The notes beneath the pieces are model-generated. The model was not told the DNA's origin. It worked only from the letters and a program-made list of their open reading frames with translations, and ran no database searches. Position numbers and translations under genes: made by a program. Shown piece by piece: positions 46,601 through 56,494 of a DNA stretch of 64,000 nt; the stretch's first letter is position 1; every line of letters starts with the position of its first letter. Where the stretch lies: the NCBI RefSeq assembly GCF_910596095.1, contig NC_056551.1, forward strand, positions 11,115,501 to 11,179,500, written 5' to 3'. The stretch is from Thunnus maccoyii (lineage: Eukaryota > Chordata > Actinopteri > Scombriformes > Scombridae).

Positions 46601-49600
46601 TGGCTGACAAATACACAATATAGCATGTATCTTTACAACAGACACTAACAGAACAAGCAGGCTGGGAAAAATATATATATAATGTGAAAATACTGAAATG
46701 GGCAATTATGTTGTCAAAACAGAAAGAGCTAGCATGACCAAAAAAAAAGTTTTGACACTCTTTGCATGAATGACTAATATGTATGAGACAGAGTTTTGAG
46801 CTCTTTCACTGGCTAGATGAAATTGACAATTATTTTTAGTTGATTTAATGAGAAAAAAAACTAATCCATACTGTCATCCATGCAATATTACTTATTAAAT
46901 CTGAGTTCTATGTGGTTTCCTGGCACGAAAGAGACAAAAAAAGCATTTTAGGTCAAAGGCAAAAGTTAGGAGATTCACAAACATTATTTTCCACCTGGAT
47001 TTTCGTCAAGCAAATGGGATAAAGCCATTGCAAAAACCTAGCAGCATTTGGATGTTGACTGGCAGTCATTTACCCCCCTTGATGCCTGAGCACATGGCTA
47101 ATTATAGCCCAGGCCCTGTCAGAGCTGCCTGCAAAAGCTGAGACAATACAGCGCTGAGCAAACAAAGCCAAACATCCCAGCAAGCTTACCTCCATTACCA
47201 GGTACACTGAGCTGGCAGTTTCCTAAAGAGAGAGGGGATAAGAGTGGGGGTAAACAAACACAAGTCAGTGACAGACAAAGAAAGGAACAGGTGGCACTTG
47301 TGCTCACCAATCACATTCAAGCTAAATTGGTGATTCGGATTGGAGAAATGTACAACACTCTAGAGTGGTATAGAAAACGTACTTTAGATCAAAAAAGCAA
47401 AAAGCTTTCCACAGTATTAGTGGGGCTGATTGAAAATACAAATTTTGTAAAAGCTGATCCATCCCAGACTCCTACATCACTGGGGCTTTAAAAGAAATGT
47501 TAGTGTTGCACGCATTTGCAGTCAGAAATAATGAAAACAATCTACCGTTCTACATTAATACCAAGCCAAAACAGATAGGGAATCAGTTGGCTCTGCAGTC
47601 AACACCATTATAAAAACAATGGGAAAATCACTGTGAGTTAAAGTGAGAGACTGCGAGAAGTAGTTGATTCAAACTTTAACTCATTAGCATCCACAACAAC
47701 ACCGACAAACAATAAAAATCTCTACTGACTTATTAACAACTTGAATGCATTCTGATATTGCACATTTGGAGGATTTAGAAATACAGACACTCCTCTCACA
47801 TCCGTTATCTACTTTCCTCTAACCTCTTTCTCTCTCAGACAACCTGTCTAAGAAAAACATAGTGCAGGCCTACTTGAAAAAAAGTTTCTTATCACATGAA
47901 GACAGATGACTGCGGTCTCTCACTGTGACCTAGTCTCAGTATCTTGCTGAACCCACCAGTCAGAGGCCAGACTGTTTTCTATAGTTCAGCTGAGTTGGGG
48001 CCTCTGAAGTTGGTTGTTTTTGGCTTTGTTGAAGATGGACAGTCAGTCAGTTTCAACCAGAGACTCAACCATCTGGTTTCCACAGGTTCTCTGTGTTGCA
48101 TTTAAAGTAATACAGCGACACGCCACTGTTAGATAAAAAGTTTGGTCCCATGTTGAAGGTTTATCATGACAAAGATATCATGATTAACAAATTAATAGTA
48201 CAATAACTTGCAATAATATAAAATACTGAGCCCAGAGCAGGCGGGCAGGTGTGCAACAAAAATTCAAATTACCCAGACATAACCGTTGCATAAAATTACA
48301 GTGAACACCAAGTCACTTTTGTAGTGGCAACTATTTCCTGGTCCAAAGGGTAGAGTGTCCTAGATAGGTAGAGTTAAGACTGCACATGCACCCTATCTTT
48401 CTCTCTGAGTGAAAATGTGTGTTTAAATAAAATATTACTTTCTATCTAGCTACCTGCTATTTGCTCTTGCTCAAATCCTCTTAAGATACAGAACAAGAAT
48501 CTGTTGCATTGCCAAATTCTTTCAGTGCCGAGGCTGTTACGCTAGTGTTTGTTACACTGGCAGGCTAACACTTTAAGATTTTTCAACTCACAAACCATTT
48601 TTAACCCACTTTGGGTAAGAAAATCAGATCAAATGTAAAATGCAAAGTGAATGCATTTCTTTGGTGTCCAGTGTTTGGTATGGTTTCACTTTCATCCTGA
48701 CCCAATTAGATAGCTGGCTGGTAGGATCTCCTACTCAGAACATCTACACTGTCTGCTGTACAAAAACAAACCTGTAATCTTAGAGCCCAGCTCCGACTAT
48801 CCTCATTGCCCAGAGAGAGGTGACAGTGTGAGTCAGAATAAAGATAAATGATAGGAGTATTTCTGAGTTCTGCATGGGTAGAGACATGATAACCGGTTGC
48901 AAATGCCTTTTCTTGGGCAGAGCAGTAAAGCATCAAATCCATATTTGCTAAAGTGGAGCTGCAGTAGCCACCAGTACAACAAGTTGACTGCACTGGGATG
49001 TTTGAGCAGATTGCAGTGCTCAGTGTCACCTGTCATGACTTTTCTGTAACCTTCTGCATGATGATAAAGCTTTTTGTCAAAAGAAGATAAAGGCAGGGGG
49101 TGAAAGGTCAACTTAATTAAACGAATCTGCAGCTCTGGCAATGAAACCTACAGTATCTGCTCTCATCTGGACTTAAAATGCAGTTTTCATTTCACTTATA
49201 CTGTACATGTCAACATTCCTGCAATACTTACATTATTTAAATGTTTTAAAGTTTAAACACAAACATTTTATCCTTATGAGTTATACAAGTTTTTTGCAAA
49301 AGCAGAACATCTCATGCCTGCGATTGATCTATTTTCATTTTGCAACATTTGAGTCTTGTCATATAGAACCAGTAAGCATAAGCTTTTTCTTTTCTTTTTT
49401 TTTTGTTCCCAGATGGCATGTGTTAGTCTTGGATCAAAAAGACAAAAGAAACACCTGGTGAGTTAAGATATAAATGTGTGTGGGGGTGGGAGGGTCCTGC
49501 TGTCTAAACTATCTGCCAGGTGTTGCCACTGTGAGCTTCAGACTGGTTACTAGGCTACAAGCAAGAATTTCTCTGTGACTGTGGTGTCTTATACATCATC

Positions 49601-52082
49601 ACCCTCCAATGCAACACCTTTCTATTGTGCTGCTGAGCTACTAGTTACTACTAGTATTTATATCTGCACATGTCATACGGAAGCATAACACCTAGTCTGC
49701 ACCCTTGGCACCAGACTTGTGCCCAGAAAGGGTAGCAAAAAACCTGAGCAAAGATACTTGAAGCAAGTAAAAAAAGTTAAGACAGTACACTTCCCACAAA
49801 GCATTAAGCAAGAAGGCCAGTAGGAACAGGCCATGTGACTGCAGACAGAATGTAAACACCAGAAATGTCTGAGTTCAGCAGGACACAAAGGAAGAAGTAT
49901 TCACTGAAACTTTACAAGGATTTGCAGCACATGGAGGAGCAAAGGACAACATGCCTGAACAGAATCAAAATGAAAGTGTTTTTAGAGCAAACAAATGTAG
50001 CAAAACCTCTTTTAACAAGCAGGGAAAACAAAACCGTTCAAGCTGCACAAGGCAAAAGTGGGTCATGTGGAACAGGCACATCCAACAACCCATCTGCTCT
50101 ACTTTGTGTGCACAGACTGATGAGAAAAGTGGGACAATACGAGGTGAGATAATCATGTATGTAAACAGAAGCCTTGACACCGTTCAGTCAGCTTGTTCCT
50201 CACATGATCTAGATGCCATTTGTGAGTGCGGTATAACATACCTGAAAGTCCAGTAAAGCAACAATGTTTTCATGCTTCAGTTCCTGCAGAGATAACATAG
50301 AATGACATAGAAAATTATTATTTGCTTAGTATATCCTCAATTTTTCTACATGTTTAACTTTAAGCAGATGTCCAATATGTCTTTTATAGCCCATTTAATC
50401 CCACCTGTAGTCTGTGAGAAATTTAAGAACATTCACTTTCACTATGACATCTCCATGTTCATGATCATTGCTCGTATTTCACTCTGACTTCCTGCACCTC
50501 TCCAGTTCTGATGGCAGTAGCAGCCAGAATAACAAAATGTGTCTACACGTGTCTGAAATATCAAGGTTGCATATTTGATAAAAGGAACAGCAGTCATTCT
50601 GATGTTTACCAGTGCTGGTGTAGACAGAAAGTGATGTTTTTACCCTGGTTACCATTCCCATTTGGTCTAAAAAACAAATTTTTGTTTACATACCTTATTA
50701 CATGTGATCCTTACAATAATGTTTTATGTAGTTATGGTAACCTAATAACTTGAAACCAGTGAACACCCCCCAAAGAGTACTTTCTGAGAGGTTCTGACTT
50801 ACCTTTAATATTTTGATCTCTTTCCCCAACAGTGTCTGGGATTTGGCCAGGTTCTTCTTGTTTATGCATTTTACCGCCACCTCCCAGTCATGTTTCTAGA
50901 TGGACATATTACATGCAAAATTATTATTTTTGGGCGTTGGGTGAAGCAAATGCAATGCACAGTATGTGTTACACAATGTCTTTGCTTGGTAAATGAAGAA
51001 CTGCTGTCCTGATGCTACAGTACAAGTGTCAGTATGTGTGTCAGTGATGTAAAGCAAATTAGATACAACATGTATGCATTTCTATTTGTTGAAATGACTG
51101 ATTCTACTACATGAATCATACTTGGATATTTAAGGTGTCACACTAAAGCATGTGTTTGTTAACTATTGTTTACTGTTGGTGTATTTGCTTCCCTCCTTCA
51201 TGCTGTTGGTTAGATGGGTTTCTTAATGGAATATGGTGCTGATTACTTATCACCCACTGTGACTGTAATCAGACAGGTGGTCTGGTTACTATGAGACAGC
51301 TTTGCAAAACAGCCAATGAAACTTTATTTATACACTACATTTCCTATAATCCAATGCAATGTCCTTGTGATTGCAGTAAGACACAAAGTCAGGCCACACT
51401 GACTCAGATTCATTTCCTGACCTTACAGGATCTTTGACACATGTATTGTATTATGGGATGCCATTTTCCTCTGTGGATGAAAATGATCTGTGTGCCAGCA
51501 ACATAGATGCCATAGGCCTATATTTCCCGTTTAACTATGAAATGGTGTTTATTTGTCTCAGCAGATGCTGTATTATCACTGTGTAAACAAATTATAGCCG
51601 TTATAACTTATATTATTTCACTCCAGACATAGGGCATGTTTCAACATGTCCATTAATAGCCTCAGTGTTGAGCTTTCCAATGGAAACAATTACATAACTG
51701 TTGTGTATTTGAACTTGCCAAAATTAGGCAGTGCATCATTTAAACAATGTAATTGACCATGAAGGGGTAATAACTATTTTATCCACTGGCTGCCTGTTAT
51801 TTCGAGGAACATCCTGTATGTGCTCCCAGGCCTCTTAAGGCCGTACAATGAAAACAAATACACTGGATGGCTGATGAAAGGCGATTCACGCCCAAACTAT
51901 CCAAATGACGTGTCAATTCGCCAATTTTTCGCAACAGTACGTTATATATTGTTTAAAAAGCAATATAAAGAGTGGACAAGGACAACACTCACCTCTCGAT
52001 GTCTGCCTTTGAAGACGACAGCAAATGCGCCATGTCCTATCAAGTCCTTCCGACTGAACTCAAATTTCCCCACTGTCTCCAT
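28175..52082 (-). CDS. ulk1: ulk1: unc-51-like autophagy-activating kinase, 27 coding exons
   Basis: The full coding region was rebuilt from splice sites; 3,015 nt, 1,004 aa plus stop with the 21-nt microexon (997 aa without; human ULK1 is 1,050). The kinase domain is about residues 8-271: VAVK with Lys39, HRD at 129-131, DFG at 158-160 and Thr173 in the activation loop (human Thr180). A Ser/Pro-rich middle follows, with the LC3-interacting motif DDFVMV at 354-359 (Phe356, Val359). The C-terminal EAT/MIT region is about 775-1004, ending [15 protein letters not shown]. Known role: Ser/Thr kinase that starts autophagy with ATG13, FIP200 and ATG101, under mTORC1 and AMPK control. ULK1 rather than ULK2: [38 protein letters not shown]-type C terminus, and mmp17 upstream. 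Teleosts may keep ulk1a and ulk1b; which one this is cannot be told here. Confidence 0.96.
28500..28635 (-). CDS. ulk1: ulk1 coding exon 26
   Basis: Residues 942-986: [20 protein letters not shown] and [14 protein letters not shown], part of the EAT/MIT bundle that contacts ATG13. The donor is AAAT|GTAAGT, phase 1. Confidence 0.95.
29082..29239 (-). CDS. ulk1: ulk1 coding exon 25
   Basis: Residues 889 (completed) to 941, including [17 protein letters not shown] and [15 protein letters not shown], which parallels human HSITAERLIFSHAVQM. Acceptor TTTACAG, donor ATG|GTAAGC. Confidence 0.95.
29400..29518 (-). CDS. ulk1: ulk1 coding exon 24
   Basis: Residues 849 (completed) to 888: [20 protein letters not shown] to [11 protein letters not shown]. 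Acceptor TCTCTTCAG, donor CAAG|GTATGA, phase 2 in and 1 out. Confidence 0.95.
30126..30310 (-). CDS. ulk1: ulk1 coding exon 23
   Basis: Residues 788-848: [20 protein letters not shown] to [10 protein letters not shown], the start of the EAT/MIT region. The acceptor is a tandem GCAGCAG, so the first Gln may be optional. Confidence 0.95.
30690..30874 (-). CDS. ulk1: ulk1 coding exon 22
   Basis: Residues 726 (completed) to 787, including [20 protein letters not shown] and PEETLME, a ULK family signature just before the EAT/MIT region. Donor GAG|GTGAGA, phase 0. Confidence 0.95.
31444..31569 (-). CDS. ulk1: ulk1 coding exon 21
   Basis: Residues 684 (completed) to 725. Contains [15 protein letters not shown], identical in pattern to human ULK1 [15 protein letters not shown]. 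Acceptor TTCTTTAG, donor TCAG|GTAGTA, phase 1 both sides. Confidence 0.95.
31863..31984 (-). CDS. ulk1: ulk1 coding exon 20
   Basis: Residues 643 (completed) to 683: [17 protein letters not shown] and [14 protein letters not shown]. This is the region corresponding to mammalian GRSFSTSRLTDLLLKAAFG, which holds an mTORC1 phosphosite. Donor ACAG|GTAGAC. Confidence 0.94.
32319..32524 (-). CDS. ulk1: ulk1 coding exon 19
   Basis: Residues 575-642: [20 protein letters not shown] to SDDTKGFG, parallel to human VPSFDFPKTPSSQNLLALL. Acceptor TTTCTCTCCTCAG, donor AG|GTAAGG, phase 2 out. Confidence 0.95.
32637..32702. repeat. (AC)n microsatellite abutting a ulk1 splice donor
   Basis: About 33 AC units. 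On the ulk1 strand it is a (TG)n tract that begins about 11 nt after the donor of exon 18. See findings. Confidence 0.95.
32713..32972 (-). CDS. ulk1: ulk1 coding exon 18
   Basis: Residues 488 (completed) to 574. Contains [14 protein letters not shown], then [10 protein letters not shown] and [16 protein letters not shown], which blend ULK1 and ULK2 features. Acceptor TTTCCTTTCCAG, donor AGG|GTGAGT, phase 0 out. Confidence 0.95.
33323..33404. mobile_element. Hairpin MITE-like element, 82 bp
   Basis: Two ~39-bp arms form a near-complete inverted repeat: the left arm contains GGTCAAAAGTTTAGACACAC and the right arm is its reverse complement with a few mismatches, meeting at CATTCAAGAGAATG. Elements built on CAAAAGTTTGGACACACCTT are familiar from fish genomes. 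It lies in the ulk1 intron before exon 18. Confidence 0.75.
34136..34284 (-). CDS. ulk1: ulk1 coding exon 17
   Basis: Residues 438 (completed) to 487: [20 protein letters not shown], then [17 protein letters not shown]. Parallel to human RRSGSTSPLGFARASPSPP and MSLGG. Acceptor TTATTAG, donor CAAG|GTAGCT. Confidence 0.94.
34388..34531 (-). CDS. ulk1: ulk1 coding exon 16
   Basis: Residues 390 (completed) to 437. Contains [20 protein letters not shown], a strong ULK1/2 signature, ending KQDGSP. Acceptor TTGTTGGCAG. The donor CACG|GTCTGT is weak. Confidence 0.94.
34590..34632. repeat. Compound (GT)n(GA)n microsatellite
   Basis: About 14 GT units followed by about 8 GA units, in the ulk1 intron 60-100 nt upstream of exon 16. 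In the transcript it is a CU tract followed by an AC tract. Confidence 0.95.
34905..35720 (+). mobile_element. Decayed hAT (ZBED-type) transposon fragment
   Basis: The plus-strand frame at 35,493-35,687 encodes a stretch with [20 protein letters not shown] and [17 protein letters not shown], which matches the hAT transposase region with the TTDCWT core motif. The flanks carry related inverted sequences: CAACAGTTAACCGTTAACCA at about 34,909-34,928 and TTAACCAGTTAGTTACC at about 35,685-35,701. The transposase is truncated and interrupted, so it is inactive. It lies antisense in a ulk1 intron. Boundaries are approximate. Confidence 0.6.
35871..35891 (-). CDS. ulk1: ulk1 21-nt microexon (coding exon 15)
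   Basis: Between CCCCTCCTACAG and GTAACA lies a 21-nt segment that keeps the frame (phase 2 to phase 2) and inserts GGSPSPVR-type residues 383-390. The Ser/Pro pattern fits the equivalent human stretch (SPSPSGRAGP). Its acceptor is among the best in the gene. It may be alternatively used, because skipping it also keeps the frame. Called from splice signals only. Confidence 0.7.
36166..36220 (-). CDS. ulk1: ulk1 coding exon 14
   Basis: Residues 365 (completed) to 382: [17 protein letters not shown], parallel to human GDLVAEAPSAKPPPDSLMCSG. It starts at a tandem CAGCAG acceptor immediately followed by GTGAGC. Donor GG|GTAAGA, phase 2. Confidence 0.88.
36326..36488 (-). CDS. ulk1: ulk1 coding exon 13 (LC3-interacting motif)
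   Basis: Residues 311-364. Contains [13 protein letters not shown] and [18 protein letters not shown] is the LIR that binds LC3/GABARAP in ULK1. The acceptor is a tandem GCAGCAG, so the exon may also start at 36,491 with one extra Gln. Donor ATCA|GTAAGA. Confidence 0.94.
36671..36762 (-). CDS. ulk1: ulk1 coding exon 12
   Basis: Residues 280 (completed) to 310: [17 protein letters not shown], a serine run, then TSHLASPP as in human ULK1. Acceptor TTTTTTGTTGCAG. The donor CCG|GTTTGT is weak. Confidence 0.92.
37221..37271 (-). CDS. ulk1: ulk1 coding exon 11
   Basis: Residues 263 (completed) to 279: [16 protein letters not shown], the end of the kinase domain. Acceptor GGTTGGTAG, donor AAGA|GTAAGT, phase 1. 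Confidence 0.93.
37617..37699 (-). CDS. ulk1: ulk1 coding exon 10
   Basis: Residues 235 (completed) to 262: [20 protein letters not shown] then HKDRMDF, in the kinase C-lobe. Acceptor TTTGTTTGCAG, donor TTTG|GTTAGT. Confidence 0.95.
38385..38443 (-). CDS. ulk1: ulk1 coding exon 9
   Basis: Residues 216-234 and two bases of Asn235: [19 protein letters not shown], closely matching human ULK1. Acceptor ATTTTTAG, donor AA|GTAAGA. Confidence 0.95.
39578..39679 (-). CDS. ulk1: ulk1 coding exon 8 (APE motif)
   Basis: Residues 182-215: [20 protein letters not shown] then [14 protein letters not shown]. It carries the kinase APE motif and the DLWSIG helix-F motif. Acceptor CCTCACAAG, donor CAG|GTAAAT, phase 0. 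Confidence 0.97.
40094..40167 (-). CDS. ulk1: ulk1 coding exon 7 (DFG and activation loop)
   Basis: Residues 157-181: [20 protein letters not shown] then SPMYM. It includes the metal-binding DFG and Thr173, equivalent to the autophosphorylated Thr180 of human ULK1. Acceptor CCCTCACAG, donor ATG|GTGAGC. Confidence 0.97.
40790..41160. repeat. Interspersed fish repeat in ulk1 intron
   Basis: Two related phrases occur in tandem: CATCCTCTGGGGACCATGAA at about 40,803 and CATCCTCTGGGAACCATGAA at about 41,048, each followed by a run like GTCTRTACMNAATTTSA. The pattern, including GATAGTTATTGAGATATTTC, is a widespread non-coding teleost repeat. Boundaries are approximate. Confidence 0.55.
42534..42707 (-). 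CDS. ulk1: ulk1 coding exon 6 (catalytic loop)
   Basis: Residues 99 (completed) to 156: [20 protein letters not shown], then [20 protein letters not shown]. It contains the HRDLKPQN catalytic loop with Asp131. Acceptor TTTCTCTGCAG, donor ATAG|GTAGGT. Confidence 0.97.
44649..44685 (-). CDS. ulk1: ulk1 coding exon 5
   Basis: A 37-nt exon for residues 87-98: [12 protein letters not shown], the hinge and helix D of the kinase, identical to human ULK1. Acceptor CTAATCCCAG, donor CACT|GTAAGT. Confidence 0.95.
45050..45890. repeat. Interspersed repeat enclosing an (ATATT)n tract
   Basis: The text between AACTTGGCCCAATAACTGG (about 45,046) and ACCGGGTTTCGTTCAAATCC (about 45,850) reads as a long non-coding teleost repeat, with phrases such as GGCCATAACTCAATAACCAT and AATTTTGGTACGTGACTTC. 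An (ATATT)n pentanucleotide tract of about 85 bp at 45,438-45,523 sits inside it. It lies in the ulk1 intron between exons 4 and 5. Confidence 0.55.
47190..47222 (-). CDS. ulk1: ulk1 coding exon 4
   Basis: A 33-nt exon for residues 76-86: [11 protein letters not shown], the kinase beta-5 strand and gatekeeper region. Acceptor CTCTCTTTAG, donor GAG|GTAAGC, phase 0. Confidence 0.94.
50242..50283 (-). CDS. ulk1: ulk1 coding exon 3
   Basis: A 42-nt exon for residues 62-75: [14 protein letters not shown], the kinase helix C end. Acceptor TTATCTCTGCAG, donor CAG|GTATGT, phase 0. Confidence 0.95.
50803..50895 (-). CDS. ulk1: ulk1 coding exon 2 (catalytic lysine)
   Basis: Residues 31-61: [20 protein letters not shown] then [11 protein letters not shown]. 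Lys39 in VAVK is the ATP-anchoring lysine (human Lys46). Acceptor CATCTAG, donor AAAG|GTAAGT. Confidence 0.97.
51993..52082 (-). CDS. ulk1: ulk1 coding exon 1
   Basis: Residues 1-30: [20 protein letters not shown] then [10 protein letters not shown], holding the glycine-rich ATP loop GHGAFAVV. The start is the first ATG of the frame and gives a kinase N terminus 7 residues shorter than human ULK1. Donor GAG|GTGAGT. Confidence 0.97.
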
Positions 52083-52720
52083 ATTGAGCCAAAGTCTGGT
52101 TTGATACTACTTTGACCTGCACCAACAACCAGGAGGGCTCAGGTCACCCTTCTTGTTAGCAAGTGCTCCTTTCTCCTCTGTCAAGTAGGGGCAGCAGCAG
52201 GGATGTTCACCCCCTCTTTCACTTGCCATGGGCTGCCTTCCTGACAACAAACTGTCCTCTTCTCTCATGTTAGCACGCATAAGTTTCGGAGTTTGACTCC
52301 TAACAAAGTTGTGCGGCAATTTCCATCATTGACAGCGCGGCCAACACGAAGTTAGCTAACTTAACAAACGGGTGTCTTGTTATTACAGCTGTCTTGGATG
52401 ACGACGGGCCACCTTAAAAAGCAGCTCGCTGCGTTTTGTTTATATACAGGGCAGCCTCACTCCTGTCGTCTGAAGCGTCCACACGGCAAAGCAAGCGATC
52501 GCTGTGGACTTGAAATCAAGTTTAAAATGTCTAATAACTAGTAAAAACCGTGAATGTTCCCCGTAATCTCTTGCAATTACAAGCTAACTCGCCGAAAGTC
52601 ACAGCAGCATCGATGGTCCCAACAAAGCAGACGGTGTAGTCTGCAACAAAGCGCATGCGCATGCGCAGGGCAATTACAGCTGTAGGTTTGACGTCAGAGG
52701 CTCCTCAGAGGTCTCCTGTC
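52083..52720 (-). promoter_or_regulatory. ulk1: ulk1 5' UTR and promoter, CpG-rich, overlapping NRF1 sites
   Basis: CpG-rich sequence directly upstream of the ulk1 start. GCGCATGCGCATGCGCA at 52,651-52,667 contains two overlapping copies of the NRF1 palindrome GCGCATGCGC. No TATA box is evident. The transcription start lies somewhere between the NRF1 sites and 52,083; the exact base is not shown by sequence. Confidence 0.6.
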
Positions 52721-53698
52721 ATAAAACGAAAGTGTTAGACATTTGGGTTGGCTTAAACTAGTTCGGACTTGAAAATAATAATTTAAAAGTCCTCTTTTTG
52801 TCGACAATGTGAAAAAGCATAGGGATTTATACGTTCATGCGCGCTTAATGTGTGTATATGTAGGCTTAATAATGTAAGGTCGGGAAATAATGAAACCAAT
52901 GTGGAGAGAGAAAACTAATAATCAGTGTAAAAGGGAGTGTGTCATATATTGATAAAAAAAAACAATTTAAATTGAGCTTAAAGCTACATGCAACAAAAAT
53001 AAATGTATAAAACAATTTATAGCACAGCATAATGCTGTTTGCATTTTCAGTTAAGCACTTTTCATCATAGTCTGTATAATAATACATTCTTTTTTCTCTC
53101 TCTGTCTTATTAGCAAAACCAATATATCAAAACTTGAGAGAAGGGTAGAGAATTCCATATTAGAACACATAAAAACTTCACAGAACATGGTAAAATAATT
53201 AATAAACTTATTTAGAAAATAAATTCATTTTTCAGATACAGTTTGACACTACATGTTTGACATGACAGTCTTTTTCACTAGGTTCTCCTTTTGGGGAATC
53301 CTTGTAATGAGGTAGGCTAATTTAAACAAAACTATTTTTTTTATTTTTTGTTTTAAGTATGTGGAATTTGTCCAACAATATGCTAAAATTACTCACTTCT
53401 TTTAGAATGAGAGGGAATAATACTATATTTCCCCTTACTAAAGTTATAAATGGTGACCACACCATTTTTTAAAAAGTAAAGTCACCACTGGGTGGAGAGA
53501 AGGACTATCCTCATCATCACCGTCATCCTCATTATACTGTAAGTGTCATCATTGTGGGCTATAGAGGGTGGCCTACAGGGTGGTTTCCAACACCAGTTTT
53601 TCTCCCTGTGAATTAAAGCACCAGCAAAGCCATAGAGGGGGAGAGGGGGAAAAGGGGAAGAATAAAAATTGCACTGCGCTTTGAAACCCACAGCTGAT

Positions 53699-53708
53699 GA
53701 GAGAGAGA

Positions 53709-53768
<60 letters not shown>

Positions 53769-53777
53769 GAGAGAGAA
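53699..53777. repeat. (AG)n microsatellite
   Basis: About 39 GA units with a few interruptions (GACAGA, GGGAGA). The surrounding 200 bp are also purine-rich on the plus strand. Confidence 0.95.
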
Positions 53778-56120
53778 AACAATGTGCAAAGAAAAATAAA
53801 TAGGATTGTGAGAGAAAACATGGAGAATGAGGGCAAATGAGGAGAAAAGTGAAAGGCAATGAGGAGAGGGAAGGCTGTTGAATGTTTAAATGGAGAAAAA
53901 GTACAGGAGAGAGGATGAGACTGGAGGCTAGATGGGCTGAGATAATGAAAAAAATTGAATAAAAACAGAGACATATGGATCAGTCGCAGATGGAAGAACA
54001 TCAAATAAATGGACAAAAAAAAAACTATAGGAAGATGATGACAGCAAGATCTAGAGGGCTTTTATGAGAGGATAGGAGCCACAAACTATATTATGTGTGA
54101 AATATATTCACATTTTTTTCATTTTTTTATGTCAGTATCCAGCATTATTAAAGCTGTATAATGAGTATTTGATCAACTTTTAATTTTTCTGAGCAGGCAA
54201 CTTTCCAAAGGCTCTTTTAAGGCTGGAGGACATCTGGGTAAAGATTGAATAATAGAAGAAAAATGGAGGCCCTTTCAAGCAATGCAGAGGAGAAGAAGAG
54301 GGCTGCTGAGGAGGAGATGTGCAGGGTTCAGGCTCATATGGGGACTGGTGGCTGTCTAAAGAATCTGAACGATGGGATCTCTATAATCTGCCCTTATGAA
54401 AAGACGGACTGTGTGGTGAATAATGAAGATTACTGTAGCTGTTAAAAACATGCAGGATGCATTAAAGGGAAAAACACACAAAAACAGACTTAAAAATCAG
54501 TTTAATTTATTTCTTTATTCATATAGAAAGCAAAGATGAATGGAAATAGTTTTTTTATGTGTACTATTTATAATACTTCTATTTCTAAAATCCCACTCAG
54601 GCCATTATTCCCATATTTTATTTCCCCCTTTACATAAACCAACTTTGGATTTTTATTATTCATCATAAACAACAGAGACCACCCACTTACTGTCCTTCAA
54701 TCCGGTCTCATGCAGGAATCTCAAGTGTTAAACTTGCAAAAGTTAATAAGATGCTAAATCTAATGTGAAGTCTCTTTGGTTTCTATTTGGTTGGATGAGT
54801 TGGTGCATTTCTGGCAAAAACAGTAATTATCATATAAGATTGATTTTTGTCCTTAAGAGGAAAGCCTTTTCACAGTCAGGTGCAGATGATAAATGTGCAT
54901 ATAATTAGCATTACAAGCACAGCAAAAAAGACCGTGATATGAATTCATAACACAAAATACCAGCGCTTCACAGACACGTACCGTCTGTGAGGGGTGGATT
55001 ATTCAGTGGATGTATTGCAGAAAGGACAGACAAAAAGATACATGATCTTTGTGGACTTGACAGATTCTTCTAACTTGAGGCAGCTCAACAGTGAGTTAAT
55101 GGATTAGCATTTAGCACACTCTCTGTACCAGAGGAGGGCAGTGGAGGACTGTAAAAGAGTCTAATGGACCTTGATCACATTGTTCACTGTTTTAAGCACA
55201 GTTAAAATTAAGGATACAGGTAAACACTGCAAAAAGTAATCATCTTGAGTCATTTTGTCATTTTACCATTAATTAGATCTCATACTAAAATATGATAATA
55301 ATTATTCATCAGTTGAGTTGTGATGGAAACATTGTCACACCATTGTTTAATATCAATTATTTAAGCGAAGACTTTTATTCTTTTATTCATTTTTCAGATG
55401 TTTTGGCATACAGTGGAAGGACCAGTGAGAATACCTTGAAACATTCCACTCTCAGTCCCACTGGTAATCTGATATCAAAGAGCTAATGTACCTTAGCTGA
55501 TATGAAGTGAGATAGCCGCCAGTTAGTGTATAATACTGGTGCAGTATTATCCAACAACACTGGTGCATGCTATCATGAATTAGTCATGTTGGTTTTCCTG
55601 AGCCAAGAATCTGGATACATTCACAGTGCAGTGCAGGTCTGTATAATGATGCACTGCTGACAACAGGCTAAAGTTAGGCTGATACTGTGATACATTCATA
55701 TATTAAAAAAAAAAAAAGTAATTCAGTTTTCACTCTTCTTCTCTTCAGTTTCACTGTGTCAGAAAGTTTGACTATACAGGACAGTTGGTGTATTTTGTGG
55801 TAAGCGGCCCACCAGCCACCATCACAGGTGTCCACTCTGCAGGGGTTTGATCTGACTTTCAATATTTTATCTGCTCTGTGGTTCTCTCAGAATGATTGAT
55901 TGGTTCTTACTGCCCCACATTAAGTCTGGGCTGGTGACAGTTGGTGAAATGGCCTTCAGGTGTTCACTCTGGTTAAAGAGACACCACAGCCAGAAATGTC
56001 CCAATATACTGTAGCGACATATACAAACTTAATGGAAGTCATCTGCTAAGTTTCTCTTTGAATTGGATATTTATACAACGGATCATACTGACATTCACGC
56101 ATATTAATACACTTACTCGT

Positions 56121-56124
<4 letters not shown>

Positions 56125-56159
<35 letters not shown>
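56125..56159. repeat. (AC)n microsatellite
   Basis: About 17 uninterrupted AC units in intergenic DNA. Confidence 0.95.
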
Positions 56160-56160
<1 letters not shown>

Positions 56161-56494
56161 CGCATCCATGCAAGGGCATAATGACCTGTTTTGTCAGGGC
56201 ACATTGTACCGTATGTGTGATGCATTTAAGCAGTGTTAAAACTAATGATCACCCAAAGACAACAATGCATGTTAAAAAGCTCATAACTTAAGTTACATAT
56301 ATACAGTATTGTTATGAAATTTAATTTATTTTTTGTTTTATTTTTCACTTACAAAAGCCCAATATTCCTTTTTAGTTAAGTTTGGAATTTTCATGTGGCT
56401 AAATGCTGTCACATTTGAATTAATGCCATTTTGCTTTTGCAGTTGAACCAATACAAAAATATGTTTAATATGTTTTCTCATTTCTTTTTGGATG

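Noticed and set aside
49865-50256. Overlapping ~100-codon plus-strand frames
   Set aside because: They lie in ulk1 intron 3 and run antisense into exon 3; no recognisable domain.
53482-54016. 125- and 147-codon minus-strand frames rich in Leu-Ser
   Set aside because: Driven by the (AG)n tract and purine-rich flanks; no domain or splice context.
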